Numbered from the stretch's first letter, positions 23,841 through 37,799 are shown. The stretch is 64,000 nt of DNA from Gymnorhina tibicen (GCA_013399875.1 VXAZ01001688.1:320186-384185), one strand, 5' to 3'. Notes: generated by a model from the letters alone, not told the origin. Numbers and translations: made by a program.

Positions 23841-25419
23841 ACCCCTTGAAAACAGACTTGTCATGTGTCAGGAAACATCTCTGCCCATAAAAAAACTGAA
23901 TGAAAAAAATCTGACCTTCAAAAAGAACTATTTTCCAGTGCCAGTTGAGGATCTGGCTCCTATTTTTGGTGTTTGTTGTTTAAGACTTAACAAATACTCA
24001 AGGATGCAAAGGGGCCTTTTCCATCCAGAGAAAGAGGACTTCTCACCCAGGATGTCCCCTTGCATTTAGCACGCTCCATGTTCATTGAGAACCTGCACTA
24101 AACCCGTCCAAAATTAATAACCACTTATGAAAATGGCAGATCTTAAATTAGACTGGGCTCTGTGATCCAAACGTGTTATTTGTAACTCCCAGCTCAGTAA
24201 TAACTCCTCGCAGTGCCAGCATCCATGAGGACCTTCCTTCTTGAAGGGAATTTTTAAATGCTTACATTTTTCAACAAGTTTGTTTGGTTTTTTTTCCATA
24301 CAAAATAAAGTTACTGACCTTTAATATGAGTAGATGAAGTTTTGGAAGAGAAAGGCTTTGCCATTTTGGTATTTTTTTCTCCCTCTACAGTGCACAACAG
24401 AAACTTTTTCCCCTTGCCTTTTTCGGTCCCCTTTCCCTTTAAATGGAGCTGCCCTTTCCATTTAAAAGAACCTACATTTTCTGTGGCAGAAAACTTCACA
24501 AAAACCCCATATCGGAGACACAGTCTCAGCTCCTCAGAACAGCCTCCACAAGTCAAAAGTTATGTCTATTTATACCAATGCAGAACCCAGGAGAAAATTT
24601 TACTTTCTCCTCTGTTATTAAATCAGATAATCCAAAAGGACTTTGCTCAAGACTTTTGCACTCCATTGGCTGCATAGCACATCTGGAAGTTAAACTGGAA
24701 GTTATCTCCTGCAACATCTGCGCTGTGCAGAAGCCAAGACAGGAGGGTAAGGTTTGCTATTATTTTAGCTAAAGCTGATTTACAGATAAATCAGAACCTC
24801 AGCTGTGGGGTAACGTGCCAAATGCAAAGTTCAGCTCCTCCTACGAAATTCACCCACTTTGCTTGGCTGAAATCTTTCTTGCAATGTTAATTTTATTTGG
24901 CCAACATGCAGGAAGAATCAAAGTCTCAGCACACACATAATAATCTATATATTGCTTAAGTAGCTGCAAGTAGCAGCAATTTCTTCTGTGCATAACTTTC
25001 CTCACTCCCAAATCTTTCTGACAAGAAATCATGTTTGGAGATTATTTGCTGAAAAAAATAAAAATAAATGTGGGCTTTGTTAAACACTACAAGTTGCAGT
25101 TTCCCCAATATATTCTGCAGTAAAAGTCTCTGATGTCTTCTCAGCCACACCTGAGAGCTTGGGGATTTTGCTCTGGGGGCCTTGTCTGAGTTGCAGTAGG
25201 AACTATGGAGTTTTGGATTTCAATCTGCAGGCTCTTTTTTTGGGATGAATTCTGCCTCAGAGGGGATTCCATGAGGAGCTCACGTAAAGCTGGTAGATAA
25301 GGAGCAAAAACAAAGCCAAAACATGAAAGGCCTCCAAGCCTGTGAGACTGATCTCAAAGTATTACTGGATTAAATGCAGTTACAAAATTCAGGGTTACCA
25401 CAAAGGTTTTAAAATAAAG
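23841..25419. other. Unique noncoding sequence
   Basis: No gene is recognised. A perfect 10-bp inverted repeat with a 9-nt loop lies at 24438-24466 (TTTAAATGGA / TCCATTTAAA). Open frames reach 111 codons and overlap each other. Confidence 0.5.
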
Positions 25420-25460
25420 TTATCATTCCTAAATCATCTATTATTATCATTCCTAAATCA
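25420..25460 (+). repeat. Tandem duplication of 17 bp, 24-bp offset
   Basis: TTATCATTCCTAAATCA occurs at 25420-25436 and again at 25444-25460. This is a simple local duplication. Confidence 0.85.
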
Positions 25461-26049
25461 GTTTTGAAAAGGTGGCTCTTTTAATGGTAATGGTTAATGT
25501 AGTCCAGGAGCTTGGAGGTTTTGCCCCTGTTCTGCTCCTCTTTTCCACTTCAGAGTAGAAAATAAGCATAAAATAGTCACAGAAAAGTGTTTTCAAAATA
25601 AAACATTAACATCTACTCTCAGATTTATCTGCTTCATCTATTTTGTTGCCCTGAATTAATGTAATAGTGCTGTTTCCTGAGCAGCTCTCAACATGCTTTT
25701 ATAACCAATATTTGTCAGCTGCTGATTTTCTTCATGCAAACCCAAGCTTATGAATGATGACGGAAAGCAGAACAGGGTAAAACTCAACAGTATGAGGTGC
25801 AAACCCAGGCTCAGGAAGTAGCAAAGTTTTCTGATGTGAATGTGTGGAATAGAAAACTCACTGAACAACCACCAAGGTGATCTCAGACTGACTTTAAGCT
25901 GCCTTGCAGTGACAAAAAGGAAGAACTAAATCTATGAGAATTTTTTTGAGCTTTCAAGCTACTGTACAAAGGCCTAATGACCTAATTTGAAATGCTGAGC
26001 AAAGGCTACCAGAGCTGTAAAGAAGTCAGCAAGTAAAACAGGTCTGAAA
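25461..26049. other. Unique noncoding sequence
   Basis: AT-rich single-copy-looking DNA with no recognised gene or repeat. Confidence 0.5.
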
Positions 26050-26290
26050 ATAACTACCAGGGTAATTGGGGAACAAAAGGAAACAAGGAACTGAGAGACT
26101 TTGGCCTGATTAGCCAAAGTAAAAATGAATGGAATCGCCACTCCTAGTGTGACTGAGATAAGGCCCAAAGAGGGAAAACAGCTCCACAAGATGAAGTGTG
26201 AGAGCTACAGAACTTGCCAGGAGTGAATGCTCCTCACCACCGCTGCAGCAATCAGATTGTGGAACGGCCTCCTGAGGGGGCTGGATAGGC
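26050..26290 (+). mobile_element. Probable old, degraded CR1-like LINE remnant
   Basis: The order of motifs resembles the CR1 3' region: GGAACTGAGAGACTTTGGCC followed by TGATTAGCC (compare CR1 'gagggagttggg...tttagcct'), then later GCAATCAGATTGTGGAACGG and CCTCCTGAGGGGGCTGG (compare 'taatcaggcattggaacaggctgcccagggaggtgg'). Divergence is much greater than in the 538-769 copy, and the tail is not recognisable. A profile search could reject this. Confidence 0.45.
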
Positions 26291-26317
26291 AGAAAGAAGG
26301 GAAAATAAAAGATAAAA

Positions 26318-26347
26318 ACAAGGAAAAAAACCCAACCCACCAAACAC
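26318..26347 (+). repeat. A/C-rich low-complexity tract
   Basis: AAGGAAAAAAACCCAACCCA followed by CCAAACACC, the same texture as the other A/C tracts in the window. It lies about 30 bp beyond the CR1-like remnant. Confidence 0.6.
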
Positions 26348-27479
26348 CATCTCCTCCCATTAACTGCTTCTAAAATTGGGATGCTGATGGCAGCAGCGGG
26401 AAATGGAACGTGCTCATCCAAGTCCCTCAAGCTCGGATCAGCAAGTGCAGATTGCCAACAGCTCCCAGGAAGCACAACCGAAACACCAGTCCAGGGTAGA
26501 GCATCAGACACTCAGCTTCACACTGTCACAATGCCTTCAACGTCATTAATCAGGGGCTGGCATTTTTCATTTTTCCCCTTGACTGGGTCTATATTTGCAG
26601 AACATTTAAATCTCCCCAGTTTCAGTATTTCAGGATGGCAGAGGCTGAGCTTGCAGTAGGAAACTACTGCATGGCTGATTAGTGCTCTGATAAATGATTC
26701 CCAAGTCAGCATCCTCCTACCTGCCGCACACAACAGCTCTCCCAAAAAACCTTTCTGCACGTGGGCCACCACAGTTCCCATGGATTCCCTGAGAACAGGC
26801 TCTTTCTTGGCAGGGTGAATAGAAATGTAAGAGGTTGAGATCAATGAAATTAATTAATGGGGTTTGAATTGTCCGAAGGAGTAGATGTGCTTTTGAAGCA
26901 GTGGCTAATTTGGGAAGATGTGTCCAGCTTAGTGGTTACTACCTTCAACATCCCCTTGTTGGCCTTCTAAAGGGTTTTGAGTGTTATTTCCCATAAAATA
27001 CCATTCCCAGGTCACTTCAGGCACTGCCCTGCCAGGTCCAAGTGACTGATATCTGATTTGGCTGTCCTTTGCTTGGGCCTCAGGTGGAGCGCAGGGAGTT
27101 AACATGCATCTTTGGGCTTGCTTTCCAAAGGAGCAGAGTGGATTTTCCCCACAAACAACCCTCCTTAATCAAGTTTCCCCTGTTACGGACAAGCTCGCAG
27201 GCACAGGATGACGCCCTGTTAGAGCAGCACACGCAGCTTTCGGGCACACAAGGCTTTCCTCTGGCTGATAGGGCAGTAGCAAACTTCAAGCAAAAGGCAG
27301 GTCAGACACAGCTACACCAGCTGATGATGTCAGCAGATTATACAGCTGATGCCGGAAAAATAAGACAGCAGCCACAAACCCAGTTACAAATTTCTGCTGT
27401 AATTCCCTCTCTGCTCTAGGGCTGGCCATGAGCAAAGGAGACCAAAGAGCACTTTTTCTTCCTTCTTTTCTGCCAAAAG
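26348..27479. other. Unique noncoding sequence
   Basis: No gene is recognised. Frames at 26518-26844 (-, 108 codons) and 27069-27419 (+, 116 codons) lack protein signatures. Confidence 0.5.
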
Positions 27480-27760
27480 ATTCTCATCTCATGCCAGCTA
27501 ATTGAAAGGATGGGACCCATCGGTCCTATAATTGCCATTATTAATTACCATAATAATTACTAATAATTATCCTGAGTCTAGCAACCACATTTCTCAGTCC
27601 TTGATAATGTAAATGCCTTACAATCCCACCAGATTATGGGAAAACCAACACAACTAGCAGTGCTGTGAATTACCTGGGAACAATTTCTAAAGCTGCCTAA
27701 ACCAGTCCTTGAGGGAGGCATCTAATTATTCATGACATTTATCAGGCCTTTGCAGTGCTC
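27480..27760. promoter_or_regulatory. Candidate TAAT-rich regulatory block
   Basis: Dense TAATTA/AATAATTA words at 27520-27570 sit beside CTAATTGAAAGG (about 27499) and ATCTAATTATTCATGACATT (about 27720). The first part is partly low-complexity AT; the second is non-repetitive. Homeodomain binding is a possibility only. Confidence 0.22.
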
Positions 27761-28469
27761 TGCAATCACTGCTCCCTCCCTGATGTTTTGGGTTCTGCCA
27801 GTGACAACCCATTCCATGCTCTAATGTAAATCCATGGATCACACTCACCCCACTGGCTCCTGTCCAGAGGGAATCCCATGCCTTTGCACTGCTAAGTGCT
27901 TAGGGAGGTGCAGGACTCCCTGCTTGCTCATAGTTGACATTTTTAAAATCTCTTTCTGCAATATGACACCAAGATTTATTCAGCAAATAAATGAAGCTTC
28001 ACTTCTTTCTAGTTATTTCAGAGCACGTGATCCACTTGCCACAGATTAAGACACAACGCAGGACACCTCTCTGAAGAATTTATTTCCCCCATTATCAAGC
28101 CAGTAAAGTAAACAGAATGAAGTTAAAAAGCTCTTCTACCTGTAGTCAGACAAACTCCATTAATTTTCACTGTCCCATTTACAGAGAACAACTGCAACAA
28201 GAGAGCCTCTTGTCATATTTTGGAAGAGCACACGGCTGGAAAGGAACAGAGTCTGAGGTGGCTCCTGGGATTCAACCCTCATACCACTGAGGAGGAGCCA
28301 AAGCAGGAACTGGGACTCTCCCCAGGGAAACCTTCACTCAGCTCATGCCAAGTCCTGTATAACAAATGCACATCACAACACTTATGCACAAAACTGAATT
28401 ACAGAGGGATGCAAACAAGATGGGAATTGGGAAGACCCCCTATGAATCATCTGAGAAGCCTTTAGGATA
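27761..28469. other. Unique noncoding sequence
   Basis: No gene is recognised. Frames of 71-81 codons on + have no recognisable features. Confidence 0.5.
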
Positions 28470-28640
28470 TTTAATGTCTTTATAAAAAAGTCACTGCAGC
28501 TTTAAGATCCATTATTTACACTGAGACTCCTTAATGTAGCAGCTATTATTTTCTGCTCCTGTATCTATAATTACATGTTGCCTAGTTAATGCTTATTAAA
28601 ATAAGAATTTACTTCATAAATAGTCAACTATTTTGGCAAC
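28470..28640. promoter_or_regulatory. Candidate AT-rich regulatory block
   Basis: The block has several TAAT/ATTA cores (CCTTAATGTAG, ATAATTACATG, AGTTAATGCTTATTAA) and an SRF/MEF2-like CTATTTTGG near 28628, and lacks open frames. It is listed as an enhancer candidate on composition alone. Confidence 0.2.
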
Positions 28641-30480
28641 AAAACCAGAGGAATGAACCAGAGAATGGAATGAATGGGGGGACACCAGGCTAGCAACTCT
28701 GCCGTCAGCTCCCATTTCCCTTTGCCAACTTTTACCCACATGAGAAGCCTTTACCTGAGCTCAAGGTTAGATTTACGTTGAAGAAAGCAAAAAAAATGCA
28801 AAAAGGAAAAAAAATTAATAATCTTTTAGAGATCTCTTTTTGAAAATTCAGAGAGAATTACTTGAGGGCTGGTTTATGAGACACGTGCCGAGCATTTGAA
28901 CGCTGCTTCCTTCTCGTGTTTTTGTCCATCTAATCCCCTCTATGATGTTCCTAACCAGAACTGCTTGGTTGACCCAGGCAGGCAGGGTTTGGCTGCAGGC
29001 CGTGCTTGGATTAGCTCACACTCAAGAAGGGTGGAAATGATGAAGGTTAAGGAAAGGGTTTAACACAGTTGCTTTAAAAAAGGAGCAAAATGGGAGGGAA
29101 GAGCTAATGATGCCACATGAGACAACACAGCCTTCAGAAAAAGTGTATGTACTCTTCTCTAGGAAGACAATGTCAGGTGCTGGATCCATTATTTCACCAC
29201 CATTATTCTACAGAGCTTGTCCTGTGCAGGGAACCTGCGGGACGTGCCAACAGAGCTGACATTAAACAGGGCTCAGGCTGCGCTGTTCAGGTGAGAGCTT
29301 TCAAAGGCAGGTCAGCAATACCACACTCCACCTCTGGCTGGGAGGGCTGAAGGATATCTGAACATCTGCAGACAAGTTTGTTTCCATGGATACTCCTGCC
29401 TCTCGCACCTCTGTGAACCTGTGTTCCAGTTAAGGTACCTCTCGTGTTTGGCAGAGGCTGAACATTTTCATAAAAATAAATCAATAGCAGGAGATATTTG
29501 TAGAACTGTTCTGCAATGCTCAGTCCTGAGAAACAAAAGTTCAAAGCAACTATGGCAACCACCCAAACTGCTTTATTTTGCAAAAAAGACAAATGAGGAA
29601 AAAATTGCTTGATGGAGCAAAGAGGAAAGATGGGGAAGGAGAAAGATGCTTTTAATTTGACTAAAATTTACCAGCTGGTTATAACCATGGAATTTTAAAG
29701 TAAGGAATCTGGCAAGATGATACCTGATCAATGTGCTAACATGCAGATAAACACTTGAAATTTTTAATTGAAAAGGAAACCAAGGGTATAGACTCTAAGT
29801 GGGAGGAACAGATACAGCAGTGTTTGCTGTCACATTGACTCATACAATTTTATATCTTTAATAATGAACCGGAGAAAAAAATCCAATTGGATATTGATGA
29901 AACAGGAGATGATCCCAAACTATAAAGCATGGAAAAAAAATTATCAGAAAGTAGATTATTTTTCTCAGACAAAGACATGCATTAACTAGAGCTGGGACTA
30001 TAGACAAAATTTAAGAGAAAAAAGTTGCTTGGCAGACCTAGTGCTAAAATACTGACCCAAAACACAGGTAAATTGAGGTAGGTTACGTTTATACCTTACA
30101 CAGATGCCGGAAATGTTGTGAGGGAGGACCAGATACTTCCGTCCCACGTGTTACTTTCTCTGAGAACTGCAGTTTTAATCATCTTTATGTATGTTGGAGA
30201 TTCCCAAGTGATTTCAGTAACTAAATCTAAACTTTAAGGCAGTATTGATTATGAAGTTCAAGGGGTAAAGGAAACAAAAAATAAGACACGTGGTCTGCTT
30301 ATAATAGAGGCAAATGAAATGAAGGAAGGAGGGTTTTCAGTGGTCAAAAGGGGCACAGAACTTTCAGACATGGCTGTTAGACAAAAGAAATAACTTTTAC
30401 TGGCAGTAATTAGACAATAAAATAGCTGCATGGACATTTCAGCAAAGAAGGCAGAAAAGCCAACCCTCAAGAAAAGATTC
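28641..30480. other. Unique noncoding sequence
   Basis: No gene is recognised. A-rich runs occur at about 28788-28815. From 29640 to 30240 the sequence is AT-rich with stops in all frames. Confidence 0.5.
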
Positions 30481-32640
30481 CTCCATAAAGGAGGTGACTG
30501 CTTCTAGTCTTCTGTTCAAGGGACTTTTCAAGCCTCATACCAACCATTTAGAATTTTAATCTTACTGTCTGTCTCGTTCAAAGATGCCATTTGAGATTTT
30601 TTGTTTCTTTTTATTCTCATGCAATTGACCTTTTGAACATCAAACCTGCCAGAATCAGCTACAAGAGAAATCAGCTCTTCAGCCACTGCAAAGAAAAGCA
30701 TAAACCATCTACAAGTAATTTCAGCCTGCCACTGAAGCTATTCAAAAGGCATCCCAGCTCATTTGGTTTAAAAAAAAGAAACAATCACCTTTCTTTGTTA
30801 AAAAACATCGGACTGTCTCTCAAAACATGGAATACGCAAGACTGAATGATTCTTGCTAGGTGGTAAAACAGAGAATGTTAACTGCAGCACGACCTTCAAC
30901 TCCTCACCCTAGTGGCAGGGTCCTCTCTAGCAGGAGGCTTAAACACATGAAAATGCACACAGGACGTGGCTCTGTGTCAGATCTGAGGTTCAAAGTTAAA
31001 TGGTTCCTCTCTCTGAAAGCCAAGAAGAGGAAATACGCAATTTTACCTTATGAAGTGTAATACAAAGGGCAATTTTTATGATGGCCATGTCTCAAATGAA
31101 GCCAAGGTTTTTTCTTTTCTTAAATAATGCATAAAAGTAAGTAACAAACCCCAGGAAATCTGCTTTGGGCATAGATCAAATCCAGACCATCTATGCTGAC
31201 AGAGAAAGTTTGGAGTGTTTGAAAACAGGAAAGTTTAATGGAAACCATTTTGTGACTTTAACTGTTGCTACAAGGCACTCATTGAAATGCTACAGTACAT
31301 TAAAATACATTAGCTTTAAGTTATTGCTGTATTAAAATACCCCTAAGGTGTAAAAATACAAGTATCAAAACATTTAAAAATCACTGCCTGCTGCTCTACC
31401 TGGTCACTGCCAGCCACACAGGTTTGGTTCATATCTATGTCATTTTAACCCGATACATTTTGGTGGTTTCTTCCCATCTTAATTTCCTGAAATTTATTTC
31501 TATTGCTATATTACGTTGTGCTTCTCATTGCCATTTCTGAGAGAAGGAAGCACAACGTTTGTCCTTTTCCAGGGAATTTAGTCAGGGGAAACCCATCAGC
31601 TGGGAGCACAGTGAACAAAATTGCCAGTGAGATGATGGATATCTACTGACAAGTTAAAAAGCAGATGGCTTTTGCTTCTATTCCAACCTAACAGCAGAGA
31701 AAACTCCAATTAAAATATCCTAAACTGCCAACGTTATTCTCAATAAATGTGATCTCCATTTGGACGATTAGCCTAAAAAAACCCAAACAGGCTCTTTTTA
31801 AAACTGGGTCCATCTACTAATCAGACAACCCAACAAGATGACAGCAATCTAAAATGTAGCCAGTAACAATAAAAGGACACTCAGACTACACCAGCCTGAG
31901 CTGTGCTGAGACTTTGCTGCAGTTCTATGGTCACAGCACCCATATGAACAAGGTACCAAAAGTTTCTCCAGTAGTCCCCAGAACATAAAAGCTCATAATG
32001 CCAATTTGAAAATAAAAATATTGTAGTATTTTAATTGAAAGGAATAAAAAGTATATGCTAGCCACTCTCCACTTTCTTTTTTTTCCAACAACAGTCTGTC
32101 AAGGAATCCTTAACTAAGAGATGACCTCTTACATCCCATCTCTAACTAGGAACACTATGGGCTCAAACCTTTTCTTAACAATTTCTTTCTTTGAAGAAGG
32201 ATCTAAAGTTTTCAAATAAGATAAGTCTAAAGGGCTTTGAACAACAAATGACCACAGGCCATGAAAAATAGGGGGGGAAATTACCAAGATGCCTATTTTG
32301 TATATAAAGGTCAGTGCTCCTGACATTCGCAGACTGAAAGACACTGTTTTACCCAAACAAATCCAGAAATTAATAGGGATTTCAAGGGAAAGGAATGTAT
32401 CTGCTCTGTGCAGTTAGAGTAGCAGGGATCTTTACTACTCACTTTACTTATTCCATCTTTCTTTCAGCAACTACTGAATTTGTGTACACTGGTCCATGAA
32501 GAGCTCTGGAAGATGTACATGCCTCAGATATGGAAGGAATGTGGTGGTGTTGCCCACAAAGCCACAGCAATCAGCTGCAGAGCAACCTCAGACCAAGATT
32601 GCTACTTTTAGATCCTCAAAGACAAATTTAAAAAGAGCAA
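30481..32640. other. Unique noncoding sequence
   Basis: No gene is recognised. From 31060 to 32120 no frame exceeds about 60 codons on either strand. A 7-G run lies near 32271. Confidence 0.5.
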
Positions 32641-34640
32641 AAATGGCAAAATAGCAAAAATGGCAGAGAGCTCATTCCTGATGCCACACAAGTTCCCTCT
32701 CTCACAATACACAGCTCCTGGCAGCCACAATTTGGATGCCAGTTTGGGACACCCCCACATTTTGGTGTTTCCCTTTCTGCATCTGTGTTTCCATCCCAGT
32801 GTCTGTGCTATGGGAGCTCTGTACTGTTCAAACAGAGACAAAAAGTGGGGAAGAAAAATTAGTCTGGCAAGTTTTCAGCTGCTTTATGATTCAAAGTCCT
32901 TTTTGTCTCCTGCAGCACAATGTTATCGAGCCGATCTCTTTGCCTGTGGAGCAGAGAGCATTTGGATCACATTGCTCACGTCTGCTTGCTAATCACTCTC
33001 TGCTCTAATGTGCCTGATTATTTGGAGCCCTTGTACTCTACATTCAACATGTTCAAACTCAACTTGGTATAAATTGATTACTTCTGTATCACTCCCAGGA
33101 CAACTGCTGGCAGTCAGGCAAATATCCCTTGTTTATAAAATGCCTCCAAAACCCTGAAGAGAGTGTGGCTGGAGGTGCTTCTACATGGCTACAAACAATA
33201 AGGGATATATTCCTACACGGTTACAAATAGGGGAGGCTGGAAGTTGTGTGTGTGCAGTCAGACCCCAGCCCCAAGCTTTACAACTCTGCCTTCGTTCACA
33301 CACGACCTAACCCCACAAGCTTTCAGGGTGAGACTTTCAATCCTGATCCACTTGGAGTCAAGTTCAACCTCAGCAGGTTCCTTCTGGGATAAATCTGGCC
33401 ATACTTCTCTCCTGAAGCAGCAATCCTGGCAGCTGTAAAGGCAGCTGAGGTTCCCCACAGCAGTGGGTCCAGGCAATCACCCAGTACTTGCTGCCATCCT
33501 GTGCAGAGGAAGACTTCTTCTAACTCCCTTCCCCGCTCAGCACCAAAGAAGGATAGGATTATTTTCCTCCACACTTGCAGAAAACTGTTTTGCAAGCTGC
33601 AGAAGTTAAAACTTATACGGCATTTTGAACTTCCCTATAATTTCTTAATACCTGTCATAAAAGTTACGGGTAGAAGTTGTGTCTTTATATCTGCAAATAC
33701 AACATTCTTGAAGAAACCTGTGACCCTATTGGCTTTAGTGTTTTGTTTTTTCCTCTGGAAGAGGATCACACTTTTGTCCCAAGATGAAAACAACTGCCAA
33801 GCAATTACATTTACAACATACATATTCTTTGGTAGATACTTTAAAAAAAGGAAGCTGGTATTTTTACTCCTAAAGTCACATGTAACCATTTAATCAGAAG
33901 CATCCAAATCACTTCAAATGAATAAATATCACTGAGCTTGTTCTGCAGGAGTTCTGTGTTTGAACAGGTGAGCTCCCAGAGCAGCTGAGCACTGACAGTG
34001 CTGGAAACTCTGGGCTTTGACACAGGATGAGTAATGGAACTGGGAAGCTCAGGTGAGTGATCCATCTATTAGTGCCACTTGATATATGAAGTACTTTTCA
34101 TATTAGAAATCCCTGCGTTTTAACTACATTGCAATTACACTGCACACCATAATAGCCATCAGCTCAACTCCAGCTACACAGTGAGCAGTCATCACACCTT
34201 TCCCACACTTAAATAAGAGGTAATTGCAGTTACATCACCCTCATCACAAAAGGGCTTTTTTGAGTAATTAAAGACATTGATTAAGGCATGGCCATGCTGC
34301 CTAAATGAGGCATTCGGTGACAGATGAAGACTAACGAGCGTGTCACAAACCTGTGCCACGGCAGTCACGCAAATATAAACCACAGGGCACTACAGAAACG
34401 CTTACAAAGCAACACAGAGTACTCAACACTTTTATATCAATGGGCTGATAGAGAACACACCAGACTGGCCCTTCTAAAAATTCCATATGCAACATAAAAT
34501 TTTGATAATTTCTCAAATAATAAACAGGACCATTTCCTATATACTTTACATTATAGTGCTTTGATTTTTTTCTTAAGGAAGTTCCACACAAATGAGATAA
34601 ATAATTTTTACATACTTCCCCCCCATCAGTTTCAATAAAT
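32641..34640. other. Unique noncoding sequence
   Basis: No gene is recognised. A loosely duplicated phrase (CTACATGGCTACAAACA and CTACACGGTTACAAATA) lies at about 33182-33230. The 130-codon frame at 33501-33893 (+) is hydrophobic in part but overlaps other frames and matches nothing known. Confidence 0.5.
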
Positions 34641-34651
34641 GATACTGATTA

Positions 34652-34681
34652 GTTTAATTTCATTAATAAATGAAATTAAAC
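34652..34681. repeat. 30-bp perfect inverted repeat (13-4-13)
   Basis: GTTTAATTTCATT and AATGAAATTAAAC are exact reverse complements separated by AATA. All 13 pairs match and pairing stops on both sides. It could form a short cruciform or bind a symmetric AT-specific factor. Confidence 0.8.
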
Positions 34682-37600
34682 CATTTATGAATAGTGAATG
34701 TCAATCCAAGTCACCTGGGCTTAGCAGTCTCAGTCCTAATGCCTCCCTAAGTCCTCGGCATAACCACGCACACTGAGCCCACATGTACTCACAGTTCCAC
34801 TGATTCATTCCTTGGGCAAAGCTGCATTTCTTCTGTACATAAATACATCTCCACTTGATTGATACAAGAGCCATTCGATATCTGGCTAATTTCAACCCCC
34901 CTCAGAACACTAATAAAGAAAAGAACAAGCCCAATCAAGCATAGCAACAATTGAGATATCCACAGGTAAATAATGGATAATTTTAGCAGTACAATAGCCC
35001 TCCCAGCTGACCAGGGGGATTTCAGGATACAAGGAAAGAGGCTGGCTTTTTTTGAGAGCAACTCAGCACTAGGGTATAAACAAAACAAAGAACCAATTCA
35101 CTGATCTCTGCTCAGAAAATTCAGCTGCCCTCACACAAAAACCTGCCCTTCCCCATCAGGGCACAAAGACACTTCATGTGGCATATCAGAGTGAACTGCA
35201 GGAGGAGGCTCAGTCTGCTGGCATCACTCAGAGGACAGTGATGGGAACATGACATCCCTGGGAATTAAGGCTAAGTGCCCCTCACGAAGAGGCACTCAGT
35301 GAAGCACCAGGCAGATCCCTGGTGCCTTATCTAACCTCCCCCAGCCCCGAGGCACGTCCTAAATAGAAAAGGATTGTAGGCTCACAAGTCATAATTTATG
35401 GGCAGTGTTTCTCTTGAACATGTAGAGATAAATTCCACTCTGTAGTTCTGATTACACTGTATTTCCAGACAGGAGACAGAACACAAACACCCTTTGAAGC
35501 TGTAAAATTCCTGCTCCTGGTGTTTTACTGTTCATTTTGTTGAGATTGTGCAATCTCTATAACTACCATGACTCCGTCATCTCTCTGATTTTCAAAAATG
35601 TTTCGGCCTTTGGAAAACGCCACCCTTAATTTAAGTGCACTGTCAGAACTGGCTCCTCTTTGGGAAAATGCAGCAGGCACACACAGAGTTATCATCTTCC
35701 TTGAATTACCTTCAGAGGAAGTAGAATACGACCCTTTAAGAGAAGCCTTGTAATTGCAGCACCTAGACAATGTTACCTCTCTTCTTCATAAGTGGTGAAA
35801 AATCGATGAGCTTGACTAAATTAATTTACCTCAACCTCAGCCCCTGTCCATAGCAAACAAATTATTGGAGCTGGGGCTCTGTTCAGTGAGCTATAGATAC
35901 AGTCAATAACTCATCAGTAAACGCTGGCTCCAAAGTGAAGCTTCTTAGGTATCTAAATCAGTCTCAAACTATGCATACTTTGTATGTAATGCAACACACA
36001 TTTGGAATGGTTTTCTGGATAGAACATCAACACACCTCCACTCCTGTCATTCCAATTTTAATGCAGGCTTCCCCCTAAGCACGCCCCTAGGCCACTGCTA
36101 GCTGTCCAAAATCCAGGACTGCCTCCCCCTCTGACAAATACTTTGTCATTGGAATATGAAGTTAAATTTCTGTATTCTTAGCCCAGCTCTCTCACTTGTC
36201 CTCTTTACAGCATGGTGGCAAGAGGTGATTGATTTATGGTGCCTCTAAACCACACTTCTGGAGATGCAAAAAAAGAGAGAGAGCTTCGAGTCTCCCACTT
36301 CCTCAGTGTGTCCTTCAGGTCACTACATCAAAGCAGACAATGTCGTTCCCTGCTTTAAGGGAGTGTAATCCAATTGCCCATAGCCACGAAGACAAATGAG
36401 GCGTTAAGAAACAATAGCTCCGGGCTGTAATTCTCCAACAATGCTGAGCCAAGCTGTAGGTAGGTACTTCTACCTGGGAGAGAGGTAAGGCTTCATTGAT
36501 GCTCTTGCTGATTTTCCTTCAGCCAATGAAAGAAGGCTGGTATTTACATGCTTTAGACACACCCCATGCCTTTGGACATCAAGCACATTTAAGAGTCTCA
36601 TTGCTACCAAACCCAACCGTGCCAAGTCAGGAAACGTTGGTGCCGACTTGTTGTTGTGACTGAGACACCCCTGGCTGAGTCAGTGGCACTGGCTGATACA
36701 GAAGGAAATGAAGATCCACCAGGACCCTGCTTGGCTCAGCCCTGGGGTGGGGGCTCTGCTGTCAGCAGCTCGTGGGACAGAAACTCAGCCTCAGATTGCT
36801 CTGAGCAGCTTTTGGGAACAACAAACAGCAAAGGGGCAGGGGAAAATTCAAACGTTTATCTTGTCCTTCAGCAAACTGGCACAGAGCCATGGGAATCAAT
36901 GAGACAAAACTCATTTACAGCCCCACAGGCTCGGACCTACTGTTTGCTGAGTAATATTTGCAAGCTTCTAAGATATCACAAACTACAAGAATTCCTCTCC
37001 CTCCCAACAGCTGAGAGATAAATCTCTCCACGCACACATCAATTTACAACACAAATAACACCTTCCAACGGGATACATTTATGCTGCTGCTTGGCAAGGA
37101 ACACCAGTGCATGCAATGGATGATCCACGGCCTGTGCAGGAGGAACCAGAGTTCAATTATATTGACTTCTGGGCAGTAATGATTTTGTCCAAGGTGTTTA
37201 AGGTTAGTCACGTGTGTAAGTGCCTTGCTGAACCCAAGCATCCATCATTTGTGTGTCCCAGGCTCTCAGATCACCTGATCTTTCCCTGCAAACAAACCAA
37301 CCCCTGCACAAACCACCTTGTGCTATTTCCTTCTTACCAAGTGGTAGAAAAAGAACTGGGTTTGTTGGTTTGCTGCCATTTAATTATTAATATGAAGGAG
37401 CTCTTTTCCCCCAGTTCTCCACCAAGTTTAAAATTTCAGCAATGAGGAATTGCTTTAAAATACTGTGATGTAAAATGCAAGCCTAGTAGCCCAGACAAAA
37501 CACAGTCATTAAGTTATGGGGTTTGGCAAATTACACAGCTTTTTTTTCAACTCCTTCTGTTCTAGCTGACAAGAGAGGAAAACGGAGGGCAGAGGGAAGA

Positions 37601-37799
37601 GGAGGGGAAAGCGTATCCTTGTGTTTTCATCATCAGAAGAGAATGAAAGGACAGTTGTGGCACAGCACAGGCAGGCAGGGCAGGGTGAGTCCTGTCCATT
37701 TTTCCCTGCAGCTGTGGGATGTGGGAATTGCTACCAAAGCAGTGAACACTTCTGTTTTCATCCTAACACCAGAACAGAAATTACTGCTTCAACATTAGC
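34682..37799. other. Unique noncoding sequence
   Basis: No gene is recognised. A (GA)5 run lies at about 36274-36283. The 121-codon frame at 36656-37021 (+) starts with CTG or a similar codon rather than ATG and has no recognisable domain. The remainder is single-copy-looking. Confidence 0.5.
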
